In this document: positions 10,253 to 18,318 of the stretch, one piece after another
Numbering within the stretch: position 1 is the stretch's first letter
Layout: every line of letters starts with the position of its first letter
Source of the DNA: an uncultured Clostridium sp.
GTDB taxonomy: Bacteria > Bacillota > Clostridia > Clostridiales > Clostridiaceae
Direction: 5' to 3'
NCBI GenBank assembly: GCA_900540255.1
Contig: UQFE01000001.1
Coordinates: forward strand, 124,001-188,000
DNA length: 64,000 bases
Position numbers and translations under genes: made by a program
The notes under the pieces: model-generated
The model's input: only the letters and a program-made list of their open reading frames with translations
Told to the model about the DNA's origin: nothing
Database searches by the model: none

Positions 10253-10954
10253 TTATTCTTTAAATGTTACATTTCCATTTAAATCGTAATAAGCACCTAC
10301 TACTTTAACTTTTCCTTGATCAATAAGTGTTTTTATTCCTTTATCTTCGGAAATTTCTTTTACTACCATATCAATATTAGTATGTATTGCATCATCTATA
10401 GTTCCATTTTTATTTACACTAGGAGTAATTTTTTTCACAAATGATTCCATATTTCCTGAAACTTTTTCTCCTTTAACTACTTCATTATAAGTAGCTGTTA
10501 CAGCTCCACAACTTTGATGTCCCATAACAACAATTAATGGTGTATTCAAATGTTCAACTGCATATTCAATAGAACCAAGTGCATCATCATCTACCACATT
10601 TCCTGCTAATCTTATGTCAAATAACTCTCCTAATCCAGCATTAAAAACAGTTGTTGGTGTAACTCTTGAATCAGAGCATGATACAATTACAGCATAAGGA
10701 TTTTGACCATTTTTCAATGACTCTCTTCTTTCTGCATTAATATTTCTTAGTACTGATTTATCTGTTGCAAATCTAGCATTTCCTTCTTTTAATATTTGTA
10801 ATGCTTCATCAGAACTTGAAACATCTGTATCTACAATAATAAATTCAGATACACTATTTTCAACATTTTTAGTATTAGTAGAATTATTGTTTTCATTACA
10901 ACTAATTAACATCATACTAGTAATAATAAGTACTGTTATTAACTTACTTTTCAT
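10253..10954 (-). CDS. Lipoprotein beta-class carbonic anhydrase
   Basis: A 233-residue zinc enzyme interconverting CO2 and bicarbonate. The beta-class zinc site is complete: Cys93 and Asp95/Arg97 in VSCSDSRVTP, and His146 and Cys149 in GHQSCGAV. Unlike most bacterial beta-carbonic anhydrases, it has a lipoprotein signal: a basic start, a hydrophobic stretch and the lipobox LISC with Cys19 as the lipidated residue. A polar Asn/Ser-rich linker (residues 20-45) then leads to the catalytic domain, which should lie outside the membrane. The ribosome site is GGGAGG. It is oriented with, and 111 bp upstream of, the urease operon; the two would act on the same chemistry, since urease releases CO2. 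Co-transcription is likely but unproven. Confidence 0.93.
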   Translation of the reverse strand: MKSKLITVLIITSMMLISCNENNNSTNTKNVENSVSEFIIVDTDVSSSDEALQILKEGNARFATDKSVLRNINAERRESLKNGQNPYAVIVSCSDSRVTPTTVFNAGLGELFDIRLAGNVVDDDALGSIEYAVEHLNTPLIVVMGHQSCGAVTATYNEVVKGEKVSGNMESFVKKITPSVNKNGTIDDAIHTNIDMVVKEISEDKGIKTLIDQGKVKVVGAYYDLNGNVTFKE

Positions 10955-11079
10955 ATAATTTCCTCCCTTAAAATATATTTCTATTAACTATATCAAATAT
11001 AATATGAGCAAAATTCAAATATCATATTCATATATTTTTATTTTAATAAATTAAAGATTCATATCTTACAATATAAAAA

Positions 11080-11116
11080 CTGCATTAAAACTACTTATTA
11101 AATAATTTTAATGCAG
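11080..11116 (-). terminator. Hairpin, probable terminator for exoA
   Basis: An 11-bp perfect stem (CTGCATTAAAA / TTTTAATGCAG) with a 15-nt loop, followed on the minus strand by TTTTTATATT. It lies about 150 bp beyond the exoA stop, in the 308-bp gap between exoA and the carbonic anhydrase gene. Apart from this and the inverted repeat at 11215-11267, I see nothing in that gap. Confidence 0.65.
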
Positions 11117-11214
11117 CTAGTATAGATTAATTAAATTTATTTTTTTTATCCAAGAATAAAGGTGATCATAATTTTCAAATTAAAGATTTTGTTTATTAAT
11201 TTATATCTAATATT

Positions 11215-11267
11215 AATAAATGGTTATAAGTTAAATTATATAGTAATTTAACTTATAACCATTTATT
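11215..11267. repeat. 24-bp perfect inverted repeat overlapping the exoA stop codon
   Basis: The arms at 11215-11238 and 11244-11267 are perfect reverse complements with a 5-nt loop. The right arm contains the exoA stop codon (11263-11265). There is no T-run after it on the minus strand, so it is not a standard intrinsic terminator; it may protect the mRNA 3' end, act with the hairpin at 11080-11116, or be an element remnant. Confidence 0.85.
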
Positions 11268-12015
11268 CTATAATTAATCCTACAGGACAATGATCAGAAC
11301 CTAAAACCTCTGTATGTATATTAGCACTTACTAATCTATCCTTTAATAATTCTGAAACTATAAAGTAATCTATTCTCCATCCTGCATTATTTTTTCTTGC
11401 ATTAAATCTATAAGACCACCATGAATAAATTCCTGTTGTATCTGGATAAAAATATCTAAAAGTATCTATAAAACCTGAATTTAGTAATTCTGTGAACTTT
11501 TCTCTTTCATCATCTGTAAAACCAGCATTTTTTCTATTAGTTTTTGGATTTTTTAAATCTATTTCCTTATGTGCTACATTTAAATCACCACAAACTATTA
11601 CAGGTTTATTTTTTTCTATTTTTTTTAAATACTCTTTAAAATCCTCTTCCCATTTCATTCTATAATCTAATCTTGCTAGTTCATTTTGGGAATTTGGAGT
11701 ATACACTGTTATAACATAAAAGTCCTCAAACTCCAATGTTATAACTCTTCCCTCTTTATCATGTTCTTCTATTCCAATTCCATATGAAACTGTAATAGGT
11801 TCTTTTTTAGAAAATATAGCTGTTCCACTATACCCCTTTTTCTCAGCATAATTCCAATATTGATAATACCCATCAAGTTCTAAATTAATTTGACCTTCTT
11901 GAAGTTTACTTTCTTGTATGCAAAATATATCAGCATTTACTTTATTAAAAAACTCTAAAAATCCCTTTTGTACACATGCCCTAATTCCATTTACATTCCA
12001 TGATACTAATTTCAT
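11263..12015 (-). CDS. xth: Exodeoxyribonuclease III (AP endonuclease)
   Basis: A 250-residue base-excision-repair nuclease of the exonuclease III/ExoA family that cuts at abasic sites and trims 3' blocks. Conserved motifs are [12 protein letters not shown], the metal-binding Glu in [10 protein letters not shown], the Asp/Asn pair in [12 protein letters not shown], and the catalytic GSDHCPVGL at the C-terminus. Length is typical. The ribosome site is AAGGAGA. It appears monocistronic and is bracketed by a long imperfect inverted repeat upstream (12034-12127) and a perfect one at its stop codon (11215-11267). Confidence 0.95.
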   Translation of the reverse strand: MKLVSWNVNGIRACVQKGFLEFFNKVNADIFCIQESKLQEGQINLELDGYYQYWNYAEKKGYSGTAIFSKKEPITVSYGIGIEEHDKEGRVITLEFEDFYVITVYTPNSQNELARLDYRMKWEEDFKEYLKKIEKNKPVIVCGDLNVAHKEIDLKNPKTNRKNAGFTDDEREKFTELLNSGFIDTFRYFYPDTTGIYSWWSYRFNARKNNAGWRIDYFIVSELLKDRLVSANIHTEVLGSDHCPVGLIIE

Positions 12016-12033
12016 ATATTTCTCCTTTATTAA

Positions 12034-12127
12034 GTGATAAGTTAAGGTTAAAACTAATTGAAAAGTTCTTAAAATTAATTTTTTAATTACTCTTAAACTA
12101 GTTTTTCCTTAAGTTGAATCTTATCAC
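12034..12127. repeat. Imperfect 94-bp inverted repeat between glyA and exoA
   Basis: The outer arms GTGATAAG / CTTATCAC are perfect; after a 7-nt bulge on the right arm, TTAAGG pairs with CCTTAA and the pairing continues loosely through AAAACTAATT / AACTAGTTTT to an AT-rich centre. It fills almost the whole glyA-exoA gap. It may end glyA transcripts or be a degenerate miniature element. Confidence 0.5.
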
Positions 12128-12141
12128 TAATTATTTGCTAA

Positions 12142-13377
12142 TTAAATATATAAAGGATACTTGGCACAAAGTGCTTTAACCCTTTCATTTAAATAACTCA
12201 AATCTTTATCTTTATTTTCTATTGCTTCATTTATTATATTTGCAATTTCTTTCATAGCTTCTACATCAAAGCCCCTAGTTGTAACAGCTGCTGTACCTAT
12301 TCTTATTCCTGATGTTACAAATGGACTTCTCTTTTCATTTGGAACTGTGTTTTTATTAACTGTAATTCCAATTGAATCTAAAAGATTTTCAGCTTCCTTG
12401 CCAGTAATATTTTTATTACTTAAATTTACTAATATTAAATGATTATCAGTTCCATTAGAAACTAACTTAAATCCATATTTAACTAATTCTTCTCCTAGAA
12501 CATTACAATTTAAAACCACATTATCAATATACGTTTTAAAACTTGAATCTAAAGCTTCTTTAAAACATACTGCTTTAGCTGCAATAATATGCATCAAAGG
12601 TCCCCCTTGCATACCTGGGAAAATATTTTTATCTAAATCTTTAGCGTACTTTTCTTTACAAAGAATTAATCCACCTCTAGGTCCTCTTAATGTTTTATGA
12701 GTTGTTGAAGTTACAAAATCTGCATATGGTACTGGTGATGGATGAGCCCCTGTAGCAACTAAACCAGCTATATGAGCCATATCAACCATAAAATAGGCAT
12801 TAACTTCATCACATATTTCTTTAAATTTTTTAAAATCAATTATTCTTGAATATGCACTAGCTCCTGCTACAATAAGCCTAGGTTTATGCTTCAAAGCAAG
12901 TTCTCTTACATTGTTATAATCAATAGTTTCAGTATTTTCATCAACACCATAAGAAACAAAGTTAAATAACTTTCCTGAAAAATTTACTGGTGAACCATGA
13001 GTTAAATGTCCTCCATTGCTTAAATCCATTCCAAGAACAGTATCTCCTGGCTTTAATATTGTAAAATATACAGCCATATTAGCTTGTGAACCTGAATGTG
13101 GTTGAACATTTACATGTTCTGCTCCAAATAATTCTTTTGCTCTTTGTCTTGCAATTTCTTCTATCTTATCAACTATTCCGCATCCTCCATAATAACGCTT
13201 TCCAGGATATCCTTCTGCATACTTATTTGTTAAATGTGATCCCATCGCCTCCATAACAGCCCTTGATACAAAATTTTCTGAAGCAATAAGTTCTATACCT
13301 TTTTCTTGTCTTTTTAATTCCTTTTTCATTAAATCATAAATTTCTTTATCTTCTTTTTTTAAATTAACAAAATCCAT
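12142..13377 (-). CDS. glyA: Serine hydroxymethyltransferase
   Basis: A 411-residue PLP enzyme converting serine and tetrahydrofolate to glycine and 5,10-methylene-THF in the cytoplasm. Motifs: [21 protein letters not shown] near the N-terminus, [16 protein letters not shown], the PLP aspartate in [11 protein letters not shown], and the Schiff-base lysine in [14 protein letters not shown]. Full length. A good sigma-A promoter is visible upstream (13406-13434), in the gap shared with the divergent exporter genes. The adjacency to a ThrE-type serine/threonine exporter is suggestive of a shared amino-acid theme but could be chance. Confidence 0.98.
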   Translation of the reverse strand: MDFVNLKKEDKEIYDLMKKELKRQEKGIELIASENFVSRAVMEAMGSHLTNKYAEGYPGKRYYGGCGIVDKIEEIARQRAKELFGAEHVNVQPHSGSQANMAVYFTILKPGDTVLGMDLSNGGHLTHGSPVNFSGKLFNFVSYGVDENTETIDYNNVRELALKHKPRLIVAGASAYSRIIDFKKFKEICDEVNAYFMVDMAHIAGLVATGAHPSPVPYADFVTSTTHKTLRGPRGGLILCKEKYAKDLDKNIFPGMQGGPLMHIIAAKAVCFKEALDSSFKTYIDNVVLNCNVLGEELVKYGFKLVSNGTDNHLILVNLSNKNITGKEAENLLDSIGITVNKNTVPNEKRSPFVTSGIRIGTAAVTTRGFDVEAMKEIANIINEAIENKDKDLSYLNERVKALCAKYPLYI

Positions 13378-13405
13378 TTAATCACCCCAATTATCTTTTT
13401 ATAAA

Positions 13406-13434
13406 ATTATAAATATAAATTGTAATTTATTCAA
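13406..13434 (-). promoter_or_regulatory. Sigma-A type promoter of glyA
   Basis: On the minus strand, TTGAAT (13434-13429), a 17-bp spacer and a perfect TATAAT (13411-13406) lie about 30 bp before the glyA ATG. Confidence 0.7.
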
Positions 13435-13453
13435 CTACTTTTTCATAATATTC

Positions 13454-13482
13454 TACATTTATGATTTTTATTGTGGTATAAT
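13454..13482 (+). promoter_or_regulatory. Extended -10 promoter of the exporter pair
   Basis: TGGTATAAT, an extended -10 box with a perfect TATAAT at 13477-13482, lies 37 bp before the ATG at 13519. The -35 region (TACATT at 13454-13459, 17-bp spacing) is poor, as is usual for extended -10 promoters. Confidence 0.6.
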
Positions 13483-13518
13483 ACAAAAAATATTATAAAA
13501 AAATAGAGGTTTTACGTT

Positions 13519-14277
13519 ATGAATGAAATACTTCAAGTTGCAATGTTTGCAGGCCAAATGATATTAGAAAATGGAGGAGAAACTTACAGAGTAGAAGAAA
13601 CTATTTGGAGAATTTGTAAAATATACGGTGCAGATGAAGCTGAAAGTTTTGCAACTCCAACTGGAATTATGGCTTCTATTTGCCATCAAGGGAAAACTTA
13701 TTCTTTAACTAGACGTGTGTCAAATAGAACAGTAAATTTAGATAAAATCGATAAAGTTAATGATTTATCTAGAAGTATACAATCAAAAAAATTATCTGTT
13801 TCTGATTTTAAAAGGGAATTAGATAAAATAAATAATCTTAATACATATTCATTTCTTATAGTTATACTTTTTTCTGGATTAGCTGCAGGATCATTTTCTA
13901 TTTTGTTTGGCGGTAATTTTAAAGATGCATTTTCAGCATTTTTAATTGGCTTGGTAATCAAAGGCTTAGCATTAAAATGGAGTGATGTTGGAATTAATAC
14001 TTTTTTCATAAATAGCATTTGTGGTGGAATCACTGCTTTACTAGCTATAATTTTCTTTAAATTAGGAATATCAAGCCAGATAAATCAAACTATAATAGGT
14101 TCTATAATGCTTTTAGTCCCTGGGTTAGCTATTACTAATGCAATTAGAGATACAATGTCAGGAGATTTACTTTCTGGAATTATAAGGGCTTCTGAAGCAT
14201 TTTTAGTTGCCATTTCTATTGCTGTTGGCACTGGTGCTGTATTAAGCTTTTGGATATCTAACTTAGGAGGAGTTTAA
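13519..14277 (+). CDS. ThrE-type exporter subunit, N-terminal domain protein (DUF1212/YjjP-like)
   Basis: A 252-residue protein matching the first domain of ThrE threonine/serine exporters. It starts with a cytoplasmic segment holding the family motif MILENGGETYRVEETI and the segment AESFATPTGIMAS, followed by about five membrane helices from residue 110 onward. Together with the next gene it should form a complete exporter, as YjjP and YjjB do in E. coli. The spacing between the genes is 1 bp, and the first gene's end contains the next gene's ribosome site (TAGGAGGAG). Substrate (threonine, serine or, for YjjPB, succinate) is inferred from family only. Confidence 0.88.
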   Translation: MNEILQVAMFAGQMILENGGETYRVEETIWRICKIYGADEAESFATPTGIMASICHQGKTYSLTRRVSNRTVNLDKIDKVNDLSRSIQSKKLSVSDFKRELDKINNLNTYSFLIVILFSGLAAGSFSILFGGNFKDAFSAFLIGLVIKGLALKWSDVGINTFFINSICGGITALLAIIFFKLGISSQINQTIIGSIMLLVPGLAITNAIRDTMSGDLLSGIIRASEAFLVAISIAVGTGAVLSFWISNLGGV

Positions 14278-14278
14278 A

Positions 14279-14737
14279 ATGATTTTATTTGTTACTTTTA
14301 TTTCCTTTTTTGCAACACTTGGATTTGCTGTTGGATTTAATATACGCGGTAAAAAAATATTTTTTGCTGCGTTAGGTGGTGCAATAAGCTGGTTCTTTTA
14401 TTCCTTACCACTTGAATTAGGGTTTTCAGAAATTAACTGCCTATTTATTTCTTCAGTAATATTTAGTACTTATAGTGAAATATTAGCTAGAATATTTAAA
14501 ACACCCGTAACTACTTTTATAGTTTGTGCTTTAATTCCACTTGTTCCTGGTAGTGGAATGTATTATACAATGCGTGAAGCCATTTCAGGAAATGTTTCTA
14601 AATCTTTAGAACTAGGTTTAAATACTTTGGCAAGTGCAGGTGTATTAGCATTAGGTGTATTATTTGTTTCTACAATTACCCGCTTAATACTTAGCAATAA
14701 ACGAAAAAAAGAACAAAAGGTATTTGCTCAAAAATAA
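14279..14737 (+). CDS. ThrE-type exporter subunit, C-terminal domain protein (DUF3815/YjjB-like)
   Basis: A 152-residue membrane protein with four to five hydrophobic helices. It matches the second half of ThrE: GFAVGFNIRGKKIFFAALGG near the start and the conserved loop LIPLVPGSGMYYTMREAISG. It is the partner of the gene immediately upstream and is very likely translated from the same mRNA. A strong bidirectional hairpin begins at its stop codon. Confidence 0.88.
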   Translation: MILFVTFISFFATLGFAVGFNIRGKKIFFAALGGAISWFFYSLPLELGFSEINCLFISSVIFSTYSEILARIFKTPVTTFIVCALIPLVPGSGMYYTMREAISGNVSKSLELGLNTLASAGVLALGVLFVSTITRLILSNKRKKEQKVFAQK

Positions 14738-14773
14738 AAATAATCTCAACAGATGCTTGTTGAGATTATTTTT
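14736..14773. terminator. Bidirectional intrinsic terminator
   Basis: A 16-bp perfect stem (left arm 14736-14751, right arm 14758-14773, core ATAATCTCAACA / TGTTGAGATTAT) with a 6-nt loop. A- and T-runs on both sides let it end both the exporter operon and the small leftward gene at 14783-14926. Confidence 0.9.
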
Positions 14774-14782
14774 ATTTTCTTA

Positions 14783-14926
14783 TTATTTTTTATGTTTTAA
14801 TTGTTTATATATTTTAGCATTTGTAATCAAATCCTTTAAATCTTCTGCCATCTCCATAAGTACATTACTTTTCATTTTAGCCTTACGTAACCTTTTGTTT
14901 ACTTTTTTCATCATTTTATTTTTCAT
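14783..14926 (-). CDS. Small basic protein, 47 aa, unknown
   Basis: A short frame with a very strong ribosome site (AAGGAGG, 8 nt before the ATG at 14926) and a terminator hairpin just beyond the stop. The 47-residue product is highly basic at the N-terminus (MKNKMMKKVNKRLRKAKMK) and amphipathic helical afterwards (EMAEDLKDLITNAKIYKQLK). No cysteine and no transmembrane segment. I do not recognise the family. The ribosome site, convergent arrangement with the exporter operon and the terminator make it a better candidate than the overlapping plus-strand frame. Role unknown; nucleic-acid binding is only a guess from charge. Confidence 0.6.
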   Translation of the reverse strand: MKNKMMKKVNKRLRKAKMKSNVLMEMAEDLKDLITNAKIYKQLKHKK

Positions 14927-15151
14927 AAATGATTCCTCCTTCAGTAAATATGGACATATTATTTACATCTATTATTTTAATCAAAAAACATTTTTTTATC
15001 CTAAGAATCTACTCATAACTTTTTAATAGAAATTAGAAAATTAATTTTGTTTTATCATAAAATATATTCTTAAAGTTAATTATCCTATTTATCAATAAAA
15101 TAAATTTTAAAGGTTCTGTTTATAATACTAAGTTATAAAACATAACTAAAA

Positions 15152-15249
15152 GGGGCTGTCGTACTAAAACTTTTATACACAATATATTGTTTTAAAAAAT
15201 AAAAATTAATACAATATATTGTAGTACTTATTCTTAATGCCACATCCCC
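15152..15249. repeat. 98-bp palindromic repeat element, copy 1 (MITE-like)
   Basis: It runs from GGGGCTGTCGTACTAAAAC to TTCTTAATGCCACATCCCC, and the two ends are imperfect inverted repeats. Inside are two copies of the self-complementary ACAATATATTGT (15179-15190 and 15211-15222) flanking an A-rich centre, so the whole unit folds into one long hairpin. The flanks AAAA / TTTT extend the palindrome. It ends 8 bp before the aspS stop codon, where a terminator is expected. Two further copies are at 33814-33910 and 36876-36973. Confidence 0.9.
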
Positions 15250-15257
15250 TTTTAAAA

Positions 15258-17045
15258 TTACTCTTTATCTGTTGATTTTATAATTAAACCTAATTCATCA
15301 ATTTGCTTTTGATCAACAACATTTGGTGCTTCACTTAAATAACAGTAAGCATTTTGATTTTTAGGGAATGCAATAACATCTTTAATGTTTTCAGTTCCTG
15401 CTAAGAACATTATCATTCTATCTAATCCAAATGCTAATCCTCCATGTGGTGGTGGACCAAATTTAAATGCATCTATTAAGAATCCAAATCTTTCATAAGC
15501 AGATTCTTCAGTAAATCCTAAAGCTTTAAACATTCTTGTTTGAAGTTCAGAATCATGAATTCTTATAGAACCTCCACCTAATTCTTCACCATTTAATACT
15601 AAGTCATATGCCTTAGATCTAACAGCTCCAGGATTTGTTTCAATCATATCTAAATCTTCATCCATTGGTGCTGTAAACGGATGGTGCGCTGCATGATATC
15701 TATTTTCTTCTTCGTTATATTCAAATAATGGGAATTCAGTAATCCATGTAAAGTTAAATTCTTCTTTATCTTTAATTAAATCAAATTGCTTAGCAAGTTC
15801 TAATCTTAATGCTCCTAAGCTTTGGAATACTACTGAATTTTTATCTGCAACAATAAGTATTGCATCCCCTGTTTCAGCTCCCATAGTCTTAATTATATTT
15901 TCTGTAACATCATCAGTTAAGAATTTAGCTATTGAAGATTTAATTCCATCTTCCTTAAGTTGAATCCAAGCAAGCCCCTTTGCTTTATAGCCTTTAACAA
16001 AGTCAACTAATTTATCAAGAGGTTTTCTTCCTAAATCGGCTCCACCTTTTAAGCATAAAGCTCTAACACTTCCTCCCATTTCTAAAGCAGATTTAAATAC
16101 TACAAAGTCCATACCTTTAACACAATCAGTAATATCAGTAATTTCCATACCAAATCTTAAATCTGGCTTATCTGAACCATACTTTTCCATTGCTTCTTTA
16201 AATGGCATTCTCTTAATTGGAAGTTTAACTTCATGACCTAAAACTTCTTTAAATACATGAGCAATTAATCCTTCATTTAACGCCATAACATCATCTTGTT
16301 CAACAAAACTCATTTCTAAGTCAATTTGAGTAAACTCTGGTTGTCTGTTAGCTCTTAAATCTTCATCTCTAAAACATTTAGCAACTTGATAATATTTATC
16401 AAATCCTGATACCATTAATAATTGCTTAAATATTTGAGGTGATTGTGGAAGTGCATAAAACATTCCTGGATAATTTCTTGATGGCACTAAGTAATCTCTA
16501 GCACCTTCTGGAGTACTCTTGTTTAATATTGGAGTTTCTACTTCTAAGAATCCATTATTATCAAGGTAATCCCTAACAGCCTTTGTAGCTCTATTTCTTA
16601 TCATAAAGATTTTTTGCATATCTGGTCTTCTAAGATCTAAATATCTATATTTTAATCTTATATTTTCAGCAGCATCTAATCCCTCTTTAATATATATTGG
16701 TGGAGTTTCTGATTCTGATAAAACCTTTATGCTTTCACATTTTAATTCTACCATTCCAGTTTCCATAGCAGCATTTGGAGCTTCTCTTAAAACAACTTCT
16801 CCAGTTACAGCTATACAATATTCTGGTCTTACTGCTTTAGCTTTTTCAAAGCTTTCTGCATTAATTTCTTCACCAAAAACTATTTGCATAATCCCAGTTC
16901 TATCTCTAAGGTCTATAAATTGAAGACCTCCTAATTTTCTATTTCTTTGAACCCAACCCATAAGAGTTATTTTTTCTCCTACGTTTATTTCTCTTGGTTC
17001 ACCACACATCATGGTTCTTTTTAATCCATTTAATGCCTCACCCAT
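15258..17045 (-). CDS. aspS: Aspartyl-tRNA synthetase
   Basis: A 595-residue class II synthetase that charges tRNA-Asp (or Asp and Asn if non-discriminating). It has the N-terminal OB fold (GEKITLMGWVQRNRKLGGLQFIDLRDRTG), motif 2 (FRDEDLRANRQPEFTQIDLEMSF), the bacterial GAD insertion around residues 310-410 and motif 3 (GGLAFGLDRMIMFLAG). Length is standard for the bacterial-type enzyme. It follows hisS by 21 bp and is the last gene of the series; the palindromic element at 15152-15249 sits directly after its stop. I saw no T-box leader, so control is presumably at the operon promoter. Confidence 0.98.
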   Translation of the reverse strand: MGEALNGLKRTMMCGEPREINVGEKITLMGWVQRNRKLGGLQFIDLRDRTGIMQIVFGEEINAESFEKAKAVRPEYCIAVTGEVVLREAPNAAMETGMVELKCESIKVLSESETPPIYIKEGLDAAENIRLKYRYLDLRRPDMQKIFMIRNRATKAVRDYLDNNGFLEVETPILNKSTPEGARDYLVPSRNYPGMFYALPQSPQIFKQLLMVSGFDKYYQVAKCFRDEDLRANRQPEFTQIDLEMSFVEQDDVMALNEGLIAHVFKEVLGHEVKLPIKRMPFKEAMEKYGSDKPDLRFGMEITDITDCVKGMDFVVFKSALEMGGSVRALCLKGGADLGRKPLDKLVDFVKGYKAKGLAWIQLKEDGIKSSIAKFLTDDVTENIIKTMGAETGDAILIVADKNSVVFQSLGALRLELAKQFDLIKDKEEFNFTWITEFPLFEYNEEENRYHAAHHPFTAPMDEDLDMIETNPGAVRSKAYDLVLNGEELGGGSIRIHDSELQTRMFKALGFTEESAYERFGFLIDAFKFGPPPHGGLAFGLDRMIMFLAGTENIKDVIAFPKNQNAYCYLSEAPNVVDQKQIDELGLIIKSTDKE

Positions 17046-17066
17046 AGTGCTATTATTTCCTCCTAA

Positions 17067-18314
17067 CTATTTAATAGCCTTAGCTATTTCTTGTATATTA
17101 TCTAAACTTACCTCAAATTGTTCTCCATCGCTCATTCTCTTAAGCTTTATTAATTTATTTTGAAGTTCGTCATCACCTAAAATTGTTGTAAATGCAGCAC
17201 CAATTTTATTGGCATATTTCATTTCTGCCTTCACACTTCTACCCATATGATTTACTTCTGTTTTTACACCAGCTTCTCTTAATTTATTAGCTAAAGTAAA
17301 TGCTTCAAATTTTGCATTATCCCCTCTAGCACCTATATATAAATCAAATAGTTTCTCATTTGGAATTTCTATTCCTTCTTTTTCTAGTATCATTATAAGT
17401 CTTTCAATTCCCATAGCAAAACCAACTGCTGGCATCTCTGGTCCACCCAATTGTTCTATAAGCTTATCATATCTTCCGCCACCACAAACAGTAAATTCAT
17501 CATTTAAAATTTCAAATATTGTTTTAGTATAATAATCTAAACCTCTTACTATTCCTGGATCAACTGTAAATGGTATATTTAATGCTGTTAAATACTTTTT
17601 AACTGAATCAAAATGAGTATCACATTCTTCACACATGTAATCAAGTATTATTGGCGCATTTTTAGTTATTTCCTTACACTTTCTTTCCTTACAATCTAAG
17701 ATTCTCATTGGATTTTTTTCAAATCTTGATTGACATAATGGACATAAATTATCAAAGTTTTCTTTTAAATAATTTTTTAATGCTTCATTATAATTTGGTC
17801 TACATTTAGAACATCCTAAATTATTTATATTTAGACTTAAACTTTGTAATCCTAAAGTTTTTAAAACTTGTATTGCTAATGTAATTACCTCTGCATCCAT
17901 AGATGGTTCTTTTGAACCATATACTTCTGTTCCAAATTGATGGAATTGTCTAAATCTACCCTTTTGAACATTTTCATATCTAAAACATGGAATTATATAA
18001 TAAAGTTTTGTTGGTTGTGCTTCATTAAATAACCTGCTTTCTATAAAAGCTCTTCCGGCTCCCGCTGTTCCTTCTGGCTTTAAGGTAATACTTCTATTAC
18101 CTTTATCATTAAAAGTATACATTTCTTTTTGAACTATATCAGTTGTGTCTCCAACACCTCTTGCAAATACTTCAGTATGTTCAAACATAGGAGTTCTAAT
18201 TTCTCTCATCCCATAATATTTTGACACATCCCTAAATGTTTTTTCAACAAAATGCCACTTATATGCATCTTGTGGCAACATATCTTTCGTTCCTTTTGGA
18301 GCTTGCATTTCCAT
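17067..18314 (-). CDS. hisS: Histidyl-tRNA synthetase
   Basis: A 415-residue class II synthetase for tRNA-His. Motifs: [10 protein letters not shown] at the start, [22 protein letters not shown] (motif 2), the histidine-specific [15 protein letters not shown], and GFAMGIERL (motif 3), followed by the anticodon-binding domain. The ATG at 18314 has GGGGAGGAA upstream; an ATG two codons later is less well placed. Adjacent to aspS in the same direction, the usual hisS-aspS pair of Firmicutes. Four cysteine-containing CxxC-like pairs around residues 168-215 occur in clostridial HisS. Confidence 0.98.
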   Translation of the reverse strand: MEMQAPKGTKDMLPQDAYKWHFVEKTFRDVSKYYGMREIRTPMFEHTEVFARGVGDTTDIVQKEMYTFNDKGNRSITLKPEGTAGAGRAFIESRLFNEAQPTKLYYIIPCFRYENVQKGRFRQFHQFGTEVYGSKEPSMDAEVITLAIQVLKTLGLQSLSLNINNLGCSKCRPNYNEALKNYLKENFDNLCPLCQSRFEKNPMRILDCKERKCKEITKNAPIILDYMCEECDTHFDSVKKYLTALNIPFTVDPGIVRGLDYYTKTIFEILNDEFTVCGGGRYDKLIEQLGGPEMPAVGFAMGIERLIMILEKEGIEIPNEKLFDLYIGARGDNAKFEAFTLANKLREAGVKTEVNHMGRSVKAEMKYANKIGAAFTTILGDDELQNKLIKLKRMSDGEQFEVSLDNIQEIAKAIK

Positions 18315-18318
18315 TTAA

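Noticed and set aside
13698-14033. Minus-strand frame inside the exporter gene
   Set aside because: Antisense to a clear membrane-protein gene, without start signals.
14724-15026. Open plus-strand frame downstream of the ThrE-type genes
   Set aside because: It begins inside the upstream gene and its terminator stem and lies antisense to the 14783-14926 small gene, which has a far better ribosome site.
14927-15151. T-box or other riboswitch ahead of or behind aspS/hisS
   Set aside because: No specifier loop, antiterminator or T-box core sequence was seen; the operon starts far upstream near 24.6 kb.
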